Origin: Tubiluchus corallicola
Taxonomy: Eukaryota > Priapulida > Priapulimorpha > Priapulimorphida > Tubiluchidae
Direction of reading: 5' to 3'
NCBI GenBank assembly: GCA_030141605.1
Contig: JAQGDQ010000846.1
Location: forward strand, 12,501-76,500
DNA length: 64,000 nt
The position numbers and the translations under genes were made by a program. Under the pieces are notes generated by a model. It worked only from the letters and a program-made list of their open reading frames with translations, searched no databases and was not told where the DNA came from. This document shows, one piece after another, positions 45,957 through 62,300 of this stretch. How positions within the stretch are numbered: position 1 is the stretch's first letter; every line of letters starts with the position of its first letter.

Positions 45957-46273
45957 TATACTATGAGCGGACGCTACCGTATTTGTTTTAAATAATTTTT
46001 AGCTTGAATCGCAATGACGTGCTTGTGCATTGTGGTGTTGTGTAGTTAGATTAGCAGTATGACATTCCTGCGTTGAGATTGTAAATACTTTCACGCTTTT
46101 TGTAAGGTAGCCCACCAAAATACCCATAGTTAGTGATCATTGTTCATAATTTGTACAAAGAATAACCAAGTTGTTGAATTTTGTTGATTCTAACTCTGAA
46201 TAATTCATAGCGATAAATAAATAAATATGATAAGAATGAAAACGTGCGTTGTTGTTTTCACGCTACAAAAATT

Positions 46274-46575
46274 TTAACCATTTCAGGGGTAAAAGCAAAA
46301 AATGTGCTTCATTTTGCAACTGCTGATAATTTTTCAAAGTATTTAAGACATTTAGTATGCACGCTATGCTGATCTGTACAAAGTCGTCTCTAAAGTACAG
46401 CACCTTGCACAGTTTTTATGCTATGCAGATTTTCTAGTTTGCCATTTTATCACTATTTTTAGTCTATTGTTATTGGCTTAAATCAAAATAACTATTAACA
46501 GATCAAATAACTGTCAGTTTTAAATTTTTATTAATTCTCGTATCCCACGAGATACAACAGGCATGAAAGGGTTAA
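46274..46575. mobile_element. TTAA-flanked MITE, about 300 bp
   Basis: TTAACCATTTCAGGGGTAAA at the left and AGGCATGAAAGGGTTAA at the right give TTAA on both sides and a weak inverted repeat (CCATTTCAGGGGT against CCCTTTCATGCCT). A piggyBac-like class is inferred from the TTAA. Confidence 0.6.
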
Positions 46576-47168
46576 CAACTTTAGTATAGGTTCTTAAACA
46601 GAAGTCTATTGCTACTAAAGGGATTACATAAAACAAATTCTAGTTGAAATAAGGAATCAATGTCTTTATTCCAGAAGAAGCAATCGAATCTGGGTAATAC
46701 GATTTGGCTTTTACAAAAGTCTCCAGTAGTATGATAATTTATTATGTCCCTGCCAAGGTTATAACAAAACTCGTGTAATCACTTGTGCTTAATACAAAAC
46801 TCGTTACTACGAAACCCCGTTTTATACGATCATTCCCCAAAGTTCTGCCAATGTGAATTCAATGTAAAAATCACTTGTAATGAGATTTCTCCTGTGGCCC
46901 GCCCCGTCTGGACACCCTTCACTTATTGCCAACCCTGACCAGAGCTTAGTCAATTGTTTTTACAACTCATTACACCTCATAATGTAATGCATGTATGTAC
47001 AGTATCATAGCTAGGCCTGCTGTTGATTTAATCAGTCAACTGTATAGATTTAAATGCCACCAGTCAAATGACTAATTTCTGAAAAGACTCTGAAAAGACT
47101 TATAAATTATAAAACAAATTATGTAGTGAAACACGATTTTTTTGTTACAAAAAGACACGTACACAACT
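46576..47168. other. Intergenic between convergent genes, nothing recognised
   Basis: AT-rich; no gene. Confidence 0.5.
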
Positions 47169-47324
47169 ACACAACACCGTTGAACAATGTGACAGTGGAG
47201 CTACCAATGTCTTATGTACTACACAACACCATTAAACAATGTGACAGTGGAGCTACCAATGTCTTATGTACTGCACAACACCATTAAACAATGTGACAGT
47301 GGAGCTACCAATGTCTTGCGTACT
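47169..47324 (+). repeat. 52-bp tandem repeat, three units
   Basis: ACACAACACCATTAAACAAT then GTGACAGTGGAGCTACCAAT, GTCTTATGTACT; units start at 47169, 47221 and 47273. Confidence 0.93.
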
Positions 47325-47659
47325 GCAGCTCAGTTTGTGCGAAATTTAGAGTTAGGCGAAGTAAATTACATGAATTTTGATTAAATAGATCGGTAGTTTT
47401 ATTTAATTTAGGCTAAATTTTGAGTTAAGTGATGTTTTTTGTGGAAAAAAACAAAGGACTAAAAATGGAGTTATTCGATTTTGAGTTACGCAGAGTTTAC
47501 TGTAATGGAAAACCGTGAGTAATGATTAACATATCTGCTTGAGAATAACAAAAAAAATAAACAGATTATACGAGAAATTGCACAATAAATGAACAATAAA
47601 CATGACCGAGTTTCGCCATCAATTATATACAAGAACATTCACAGGTTTAACAACATTTT

Positions 47660-47669
47660 CAAGTTTTAT

Positions 47670-47672
<3 letters not shown>
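47660..47672 (-). terminator. Poly(A) signal overlapping the ALKBH6 stop codon
   Basis: Minus strand reads ACGTGAATAAAACTTG: the A of the TGA stop is the first A of AATAAA. If used, the 3' UTR would be only a couple of dozen bases. Confidence 0.6.
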
Positions 47673-51808
<4,136 letters not shown>

Positions 51809-51991
51809 GTTAAATTTTTCTTCTTTTGCAAATTAAACTTAACGCTTTTATTTAATGACAGGTATAGTAGTTTAGTATAATAGGCAATAACTAAAAATTG
51901 GTTTACAATGCTGAATATTTTTTGTGTGTAAGCAAATGTAAATGGATTTCCTTAAAAAAATAATGTATGTTGTTCTATTGTTGGAACAGAT
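51809..51991. promoter_or_regulatory. Shared upstream region of ALKBH6 and ATG14
   Basis: The two start codons are head-to-head with 183 bases between them, so both 5' UTRs and core promoters must fit here or overlap. The sequence is AT-rich with no TATA box I would trust and no CpG cluster. Confidence 0.75.
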
Positions 51992-54900
51992 ATGGCAGCC
52001 TCCTGCAACGAAGAAGAAATTGTTTTACCTCCGTCGGACTTTGCTGTGTCGTCTATTATAGAAAATAACTCGCATGTAAAAAATGCGTCTCTGGAATGCT
52101 GTAGACTTTGCTTAAGAAAACGGAATAAATTTTATTGCAAATTTTGTATAAATAGTGGCGATTTTCGTTATCCCAGCAACGCTACTGGTGAAAGGTAGGA
52201 CTAATTCCGTATCCTTACTTCAAAAGTATTTAATACTGGTGCTAAGTACATAGTTAACATTTTACCAAGAATAGCATAAACGATGACGATGTATCAATAA
52301 GAAAGGTTGGTTACTTTTCCTTCAAGGGCCACTTGGAAAATATTTAAGGTCTATAGCGAGCCACAATAACAAGAAATTTAATTTGCTATTTTTATAAAAA
52401 TACGATGAGAATACATGTACATAATAATATAAATATGTTAATAATAAATAATTATGTATGCTAAAATGATTTTAAATAACAGTGCATCCATGTATAACAC
52501 TGGCAAAGCTCCTTAGTATGTCAAGCTTCACTAAAATGTTCGTGATCATATGAAATGACGTCATCGTGCAAATGGGTCATGATAAATACAAGTCGCTTGT
52601 GGCTCACTGGCTGGTCTATAGTCTGTCCACCTCTGTACTATAGTATAGTAAGTGGATTTAGCATGCTATAGTAATGTTTTAATTGCTGTTAACCAGATAA
52701 TTTATATGTAGTATTGATGTTGCGCAAGTCGTAGCAATAATAAATTATTTCAACCACAACGAAATCAAATTTGATGCATTTTGTCACTGTTGAGCCAATA
52801 AAATTACCATTGCTTGTTTAAGAGAGCTGAAAAATAATTAAAAACTAATGTCTTCCATACGCAGTTTGTACCCTTTCCGAGTTGGCCCATTACGGAGATT
52901 CGGAAAGTGTAGGCCAAAAATGTGGGTAAGTAGCTATCATTGTATTTGGTGTATCTGCAATTACACAAAAAACATTTGTAATCCATAGCTCTACATGTAA
53001 TGTCTGGTACAATTGCAGTGGGTGTTTCTGTTAATTGTTTTGCCTATGAAGTGTTGTGCAACGTTGTGCGTGACATGCGCTAAATACAAGTCCAACAGTC
53101 TTTTAGATGTAATTTATGATTTTTTATTTTCCCAAAATGGGCAATCATCGTCTCATCCCAAAATCAGTATCACATCATGACATATTTGACTGACTGACTG
53201 ACATATTATGAGCGACTCGACTTCGTTTTATCGGAAGCAAATAAAAACATTTTCTGCTAAACAAATGTCAAAAAGATAATTAACTGCTGTAATGAAAATG
53301 TGTAATAATATTATGAAATATGAAGAAATCAAACTTACATGTTTGCCGCATCTTACTAACTTGCTAAAGAGAACTCGACTGACAAAATTTTGTTATAAAA
53401 CGACACGACGTACTGAACAAGAATGACTTCTTTCCTATCCTGTCTGCAAAATGAGGCCAATGGCCTATTTCCTGTCCTAGCTCACCTGTCTATCAACAGC
53501 CTAAATTTGCAAAAAACAAACACAAGGAGGCACCACGTGCTTATATCCAAAACAAATGTTATTGTATTGCATTGTTTGGAACATGTTTGTAGTTTTGCTG
53601 GGCTGATGGTAAACTTGAACCATTCTTTGTAGAGACTATTTTTACTAGTTATATAACATAAACACGTTTTTTATATGTAGGTTTTGTGAGAAGTTGCAGA
53701 GATTAAACCAAGACAAGAATGAAAGATTTAAATTAATAGCCAGGTAATAGTTGTTTTTTTTATTATTTTTCGAGCAGGTATTACTGGTAGTTTTTTGTTA
53801 TTAAATATTATTAAGAACTATTGAATTTCATGTCATTAAAAGCAATGGTACCATTGTTTTTAAAAGGTGAATGTACACTCATGTCTCGGTTTGCCGGATC
53901 TCGTTTTTATGGATGTCTAAAGAATTGGACAAAATCTACTGCGTTAAGAAGTCCTGCTTGCTATGGACACAGTCCGTTGTTTCACGAGCTGACCGCTACT
54001 CTATGGACAAAATCTGCTGCGTTAAGAAGTCCTGCTTGCTATGGACACAGTCCTTTGTTTCGCGAGCTGACCGCTACTCTATGGTTTTCATACGCATGTA
54101 AGTCACAAGGAATACTGGCACATTACTGTGCAGTATCTACATCTGTGGCATAAAAGTAAACTGGTGCACATTTAGTTAAAACTTTCATTTTCTAACGGTA
54201 GTTTAATCGACAAACTGTACAGTACTCACTTTTGAACTGTGAATGCTTAGTTTCCAGTTTCCAGAAGTTCTTCGGTAATGAGGTTAATTGCAGTGGACGA
54301 GCGGGTAACACAAATTCAAGGCAAAACCGTTAGGCCAGCGTAATTATTATCAAAAAATAAACCTTGCTTACAAACAAACTATATTTTACGTGATTGTTTC
54401 TACGCATATTATAGTGCATAAAAGCGAAGTAAGACGACATAAAAACAGTGAAAGTTCATTGGTCACACAAAAGTATCTTATTTAAGCATTGCAGAAGAAA
54501 TATAGAGTCAATTATGCGGAGTTATTTCAGTCAACTACTGACAGTTTTTACATACTTTTGCATAGTAGAGCAGTTTGTATTAGATGTTTTTGAGACAATT
54601 AGATAATTGATTATACATCACCGTGAGTCTAATACACATGAGTCTAATATGTCAGGAGCAGCCCGTACTAGATGTTTTTGAGACAATTAGGCAATTGATT
54701 CTACATTACCGTGAGTCTAATACACAGTGCCTACTGTACTGGCTTCGTATCCGTAAATGTGGACAATCGGCAAATTTGAACCGACCACTCCCAGCTTTTG
54801 TCCGGCAAACCGAGATATGAGCGTGCTGTATATGATTTCCAAACTTAGGGATCTAATAACTTTGTCATTTGTGTTGATTTGTTGGTGAAGTGAGGATCAT

Positions 54901-57900
54901 CTATTTCCACGAGTACCTTGTAAAATGATAGAAATGGAAATAAAACAAAATGCATCCATTTTTACAAACTTATAATGAAGGGAATGTGACTCTATTGGAT
55001 ACTTCTTTTCATATATGCTAAAAGTTTGTTCAGCAGGCGGTATTTTAGGCATAGCCTCATCTTCAGTGAGATCCAGTGGCGACTCCTAGTTAAAATTACT
55101 GGGGCTGCTGCTGCTGCAGATAATTTTTAGATATTGTTTTAAGCTCTGTGGAAAATGAAACAAACATATGCAATTTTAATGTTGTAATTTGTAATTTTAA
55201 ACAAGCAAACGTACGAACATTTTTACATAAACTTGATAAAACCCTAAACAAAAATGATTATTTGCTTACGAATAGCCTAAATTGTCTCAGTTCAAGAATG
55301 TGCCGGTGCACGGCTTTTAAACCCGTGACAACTGACAACACACACTGTGTGAATGGCAGCACTTTTTCTACCTAATGTGCACTGTCTTATCTCAGACTTG
55401 TGCGCATGGCCGCATGTGCACAACAGCCAAGTACCACGTTGCTGGAGCGCAGTTTTTGTAAATTGTCGCAGTTTAAAAATATGCCGGTACATGGTTTTTA
55501 AGCTCGTGACAACTGACAACAAACTGTGTGAGAGACAATACTTTCTCTACCTAGCAGCATGTGCACAACAGCCAAACACACCACTGTGCTGAGCTGTAGA
55601 GCAAAAAGTACTACCCTCACAGACTCTGGTTCCACACAAGTATAAAAAAAAAGTAAAGAAAAAAGACATATTGAATTAAATATTGTCCATAATATTGAAT
55701 GAATATAGGGGGTGCTGCAGTTCCACAGTACCTCTACACAAGCCACCACTGGTCAGATTGATGGTTTTGCACAGTAGTTTGAGTAGGGTGAGTGTTGAAT
55801 TTAATGTGTCTAACAATATTCTGTTTCATTTTTCAGAATAGAAGACTTAACGGCTCGATACTTGACAGCCAACACCCTGGTAATGCAAATTCTACTAAAC
55901 TGTAGCTAAGAATAAATGCTATTGATAAGAAAATAGGAACAGTGAAGTAAAAATGCGACTTTGCAATCTGTTGTGTTTCGTTTCTCTCAGAAGGCTCGTA
56001 GAGAAACCAGAAAACACGTCATCAAATTAAACTAGTTTATTAAGCAAGAATTCTACAACACAAAAGTATGAAAGAACGCGAAATGATTACGTAAACGTGA
56101 AAATCTGGAAAAAGTTTGAGTGTATCTGAAAATACAAGTATACAAGAGAATGTGTAAGTGACGTCCGTGTGAATCTGTGTGCTCCCCTCTCAGAGGCCTG
56201 TTTCCCCTTATATAGCGTGCCCAAGAAGCTTCCAGAAGTTTTGTTCCAGACCATCCACATGGTAAGACGATCATTCCAACGGAACATTCTACAATGTTCC
56301 ATGTAATTCTAATAGATGCCAGCGATCTCCACAACACAATCCACCACTGCAGACTATGTTCAAGTGAACAAGAAAAAAAATGCTAGCAATCACTAAAGAA
56401 TATTTCTTATTTTGTCGTATAATCAAGAAAATGTAAAGGTTGTGTTAATCTTTGTTGTGGAGATTGCTGGCATCTACTAGAATTAAATAGAACTAGCAAA
56501 GGCTCCGCAGAAAATTTTGCGTATAAGTACACTCATAATCAAAAATATGCGAACATCCTACCTAGTGTTCATTTACTTACCTAACGCAAAGTCAGCAGCA
56601 GCAGCTTTTACTGAATTAAAGTTATAAGATTCTAGACAGAGTATAATGGATGACGTCAGAACAATGGCTTTGCGTCTGCAGTTTTCTAAGCGAAAATTGC
56701 CAAAAATAGAACATCTAATTAACTCGTCGGTACTCCTCTTGGTGGAAGTGTCCTAACATATAACCCACATCATCGTGTAGCCCTGTTCTTTCTCTTTCTA
56801 GAGAGCTATATATCTCCTTCCGAGAGTCCCACCAGGTGCCGAAAAATGGCCCCCTGTTCGTCCCGGTGGGCCCGATTCAAAATATAAACCCCCAATGGCA
56901 CGACACTAGATCGAGACCTTTCGTTTGATGTATAGATCGCCGCAAATGGCACTGTCGTCCGAGCTGTAGCCTCGAATCTTATATATATAAATATATATAC
57001 CAGTAGAATTAATATATATGATATTGTAGAATGTTCATGTTCCATTGTGCAATAGAACAATCGTTTTGCCTTGTTTCCTGGCACTGATATATAAGGCGAA
57101 GCTGGCCGCTGAAGTTCGTGCGCACACATTCTCGGATTCTCTCACAGTCTCTTGTATTCTCGTATCCTCAGATACGCTCAAATGTCTTCCAGATTAACAC
57201 GTTTCCTGTAAACATTTCGCGTTCCTTCGTACTTTTGTGTTGTAGAATTCTCCCATGATAAACTAGTTTAATTTGATGAAGTGTTTTCTGGTTTTCTCTA
57301 CGAGCCTTCCGAGAGAAACAAAACACAACAGTTTTACTGATCGTTTGTGTGTCTTTGTCAGAAGGCAGTCCAGTTGTCGTATTGGTGAATTCTTGTTGGA
57401 ATTTAGTCGATACAAAGTTTTTTGCCAATGTTAGAGGATTGAAACTTAGAAAATTCAAACTTGACGAGTATTTGGGCAGTTGCTTTCAGACTGGACGTTA
57501 TTGGCCAGTCTGTACTAGACTGGTTTTAGGAGCCATTTAGCAACTAATTTCATACAAAACATATTTTTCTTGATTTTTTTTGAAAGGTGGATTGCAAATG
57601 ATCATTTGTTTAAGGATGAAAATGCAATAAAGACTTTTTGATGAATCGCATTAATCGCTTCTTACTGTTTAAAGCAAAACCGGACCCAATCTTAAACTGT
57701 AGCTCAAAACAATCTACTCTTTAAAATATTGAAAGGAAACATAGTATTTTTTCAAAAATGACTTTCATGAAAGAATTATTACCACACAAACACAATTTCA
57801 TGTTCGCGCCACTAGTTCTTCGCTGTTACATGCATTTCGCCATTCGCTAGTTAGTCAAACACTAGACTAGAGTCTATATTTTGAGAGTACATTGCACAAA

Positions 57901-59232
57901 AGAGATGCTGTACCTCTCATTCCAGATGTGTTAGTTTCTGATGAACTACACAGGTTTGACGGCTCATGCATAAGCGCAATGGTAAATTTGAATTTAGAAT
58001 TTTTATCTTAAAACTTGCCTAATTTTAATTCAACACACTGAATATCTTACAGCAGCACTGTACTTCAATTTTCGCTTTCACAAACACGTTCATGGAATAT
58101 TTTTGCTGTTGAAAATTATGTTAGTTTGTGATGTCATCAATAGTTGGGCTTGCCCGCCATTAATTAAGTGTATAATCTGTTATTTGATTATCAGAAACGC
58201 TTTTGCTGTATTAATTGTGTTAATATGAATACTTTTTATCAGATTTGAAAATGGGGTATTATATGAAAAATCATCCTGTTTTTCTTTTAACCATTTAAGA
58301 ATTTATCCTCGCGGAAATACATGTTTGAAGTTTCATAATTGTTCATAATTTGTTTAATTTCAATTTTAGAGATCTCAAATAATCAACTGTCAGGAAAAGA
58401 TGAAGATACTGAAGGAGACAATTGCTCAATCAAAATTAAACAAATCTGCAGGTGTGGATTCAATTTACTCTTGTTTTTTGCATGTTTTGCTATTGCCATT
58501 AACATGCTACAGGTAGATTTTATTACACTGTCTTCATTTTGTGTAACTTGTTTTATATATTTAATATGTTTATATATTATATATATATATACATTATATA
58601 TATATATATATTTAATATGTTTATATATTATATATATATATATTATATATATATATATATATATTATATATTTATATATTTATGTTTTATAACTTGTATA
58701 TTTTGTTTCAACTTGTATAACTTTATTTGTATCAATACGTATCATTAACATCATTAGTTTGTTGTTTCTTCGTGTGTTTTTCTGTTACTCAGGGTCCGTC
58801 AAAGGTTGCCTGGTGCGAAGAAGATTCTGCGTGCGTGGTGGTCATCTATCTCTTTTAAATTATCTAGCCTTAAAACAACCGATCAATTTCGTTTTCTTTT
58901 TCAGATAAGAAAATGCTCGAAAGGCGACTAGAGATTTGCAGTTTGCACAACTCTCGGAGATCTCATTTTAAAGAACGTTCGGAACGACTGAAAGCCAACG
59001 TGGGAAACCTTCGAGAGAGTTTGACCATTCACCGAGACAAGTTGAAACACGCTCAAGAAAAACTGATGTTACTACGACGAGAACGACTCGACCAACTAAC
59101 TCAGTATATATTTCCAATAGAAGATGTGCAAATTAGGTAAACAATAATAATAATAATAATAGTAATAATAATAACAGTAGTAATTATAATAATAATAGTG
59201 ATAATAATAATAATAGTAATAATAATAATAAC

Positions 59233-59319
<87 letters not shown>

Positions 59320-62300
59320 TAGGGGTGCGCGTTATACACATGTGCAAGTTATACTCGAATAATTGCAGTACTTTGAATTCTAGTGAGGAAGATTTAATGG
59401 AAATGAGCACGGTCAGTGCGTTAGCCGAAGCGCGACACACCGCTTACATTCGAGGTCGTTGGGTTTACTCGGACGCCGGAAGAGAGAAACAGTATCGGAT
59501 CGTGGAACCCACCCTTCCGGGAAGTGGCGATTACTCTTCCTACATTGCGTGGGGTTTGTATTATCTGTTTAGCTATAACTTTTTCAATGTTCTATCAGTA
59601 TTTTGAACTAGTACAAAGCAAGGCAGTCCGTAATACGGTTAAACTCATGATTTTTGATAGCAGTTGTAAATGGTCAAGCATCATAGCAGCTGTAAATAGT
59701 CAAAAGCATATAGCAGTTGTAAATGGTCAAGCATATAGCAGATGTAAATGGTCAAGTATGTAGCAGTTGTGAATGGTCAAGCATGTAGCAGTTGTAAATG
59801 GGCAAGCATGTAGCAGTTGTAAATGGTCAAGCATATAGCAGATGTAAATGGTCAAGCATATAGCAGATGTAAATGGTCAAGCATATAGCAGTTGTAAATG
59901 GTCAAGCATATAGCAGATGTAAGTGGTCAAGCATGTAGCAGTTGTAAATGGTCAAGCATGTAGCAGTTGTAAATGGTCAAGCATGTAGCAGTTGTAAATG
60001 GTCAAGCATATAGCAGATGTAAATGGTCAAGCATATAGCAGATGTAAATGGTCAAGCATATAGCAGTTGTAAATGGTCAAGCATATAGCAGATGTAAGTG
60101 GTCAAGCATGTAGCAGTTGTAAATGGTCAAGCATGTAGCAGTTGTAAATGGTCAAGCATGTAGCAGTTGTAAATGGTCAAGCATATAGCAGATGTAAATG
60201 GTCAAGCATATAGAAGTTGTAAATGGTCAAGCATATAGCAATTGTAAATGGTCAAGCATATAGCAGTTGTAAATGGTCAAGCATGTAGCAGATGTAAATG
60301 GTCAAGCATATAGCAGATGTAAATGGTCAAGCATATAGCAGATGTAAATGGTCAAGCATCATGCATTTACAATTATCGGTCTGACACAAACCTTGTTTTC
60401 TGTATAGTGCAAAGTAATAGTTTAGTTTATTTTGTGGATACAGTAAACAACGTTTAACTCTTTATTCTTGCGTATGTCGAACAGATTTCATGGAAAGCGA
60501 TTTTTCCTAACCCCAAGCCTTTCATTTTTCTCTTCACTAAACATCGGGTAACTCAAACTGAATTCCCAGTGTAATTTATAAGAATCTGACTGAAATTACC
60601 TCACCTATCTCACAACTGCCTAAGCAAAAAGTCCTTGGCGAAAGTTTGCACCACATTACGACTTGAACTGCTAGTCTCAGCAAAAATGCTAAGATTTCTT
60701 GTATTACCTTAGCAGAACACTGCACACAACATGGTTTAACACGATTTGGAAAAACGAGAAGTTAGAGGTGTGTATAAGACCAAGAGACGTTTGAGTTTTT
60801 TAACGCATTATTATGTTTTCACAAGGAATTCATAGTTATTGTTAAACAAAAGAGACTTAGAAATGAAATAACTTACCTTTTGCTTGAGAGTTTTAAACGC
60901 ATGCATTGCCATAAAGATCGCCATGTTTCTCGTCTTTAGTGCTAGTGAGCGAGAATGACGTACGAGGTACAGAAACCGTCTTTGGTTACCGATCTTTTGT
61001 GACCTCGTGACTGTACTCATTATGTTATTCGCCTCGCGCAAATTCTTCAAATTGGTTCTTCAAGTTTCATACCGCAAACAACGAAGTGATAAAAAATCAA
61101 AAGAAACAAGTTTTACAGTAAGTTTATGACAAAATAAATTGAATATTCGTAATGAGAGTAAAATTTTAAGTTGTTAAAGCTTATATTATAGTTAGGCTTA
61201 TGGATGCCAGCTAGAAGTTATGGAGGCCAGCTAGAAGCTATGCATCCTCCTCGTGAGGGTTTAGTTTGAGTTTAACAGTGATGATTCAGTAGACGAACTA
61301 TGATTTAATGCGAAACATTTTTGCATATGGTGTTAATTAATTAATTTATTTTTAGCTTCTGAAAGTAAACAAGTTCAGAGTCCGGACGCAGAAGTAAGTT
61401 TGACAAATCCCATGTATGCTATTGGTGCCGGCTTGTCGTATACTAGTCAATTTGTGCAGGTTTTGGCTTATTACCTGGATGTTGTACTACCTAAAAAACT
61501 GTGTTATAGGTGAGTTTTAAGAATTCTCTCTAAAACCAGTCTACAACAGTCTATACTAACTTCAGCCTCTCACAGTTCAACGCAATTTCATATTCTTTGT
61601 TTCAACCACCAGAGTGAACCAGTCTACAACAGTCTATACTAAATTCAGTCTTTCATAGTTCAACACAATTTCATATTCTTTGTTTCAACCACCAGAGTGA
61701 ACCAGTCTACAACAGTCTATACTAACTTCAGTCTTTCACAGTTCAACACAATTTCATATTCTTTGTTTCAACCACCAGAGTGAACCAGTCTACAACAGTC
61801 TACACTAACTTCAGTCTCTCACAGTTCAACACAATTTCATATTCTTTGTTTCAACCACCAGAGTGAACCAGTCTACAACAGTCTACACTAACTTCAGCCT
61901 CTCACAGTTCAACACAATTTCATATTCTTTGTTTCAACCACCAGAGTGAACCAGTCTACAACAGTCTACACTAACTTCAGTCATTCACAGTTCAACACAA
62001 TTTCATATGCTTTGTTTCAACCACCAGAGTGAATCAGTCTACAACAGTCTATACTAACTTCAGTCTTTCACAGTTCAACACAATTTCATATTCTTTGTTT
62101 CAACCACCAGAGTGAGCCAGTCTACAACAGTCTGCACTAACTTCAGTCTCTCACAGTTCAACACAATTTCATATTCTTTGTTTCAACAATCAGAGTGAGC
62201 CAGTCTACAACAGTCTACACTAACTTCAGTCTCTCACAGTTCAACACAATTTCATATTCTTTGTTTCAACAATCAGAGTGAACCAGTCTACAACAGTCTG

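Noticed and set aside
52860-52926. Possible additional ATG14 exon (after ACGCAG, before GTAAG)
   Set aside because: The frame needed to join exon 1 to exon 2 meets a stop, and exons 1 and 2 already join in phase.
57168-57458. 96-codon minus-strand frame
   Set aside because: Lies across the end of the second LTR; no retroelement protein motif.
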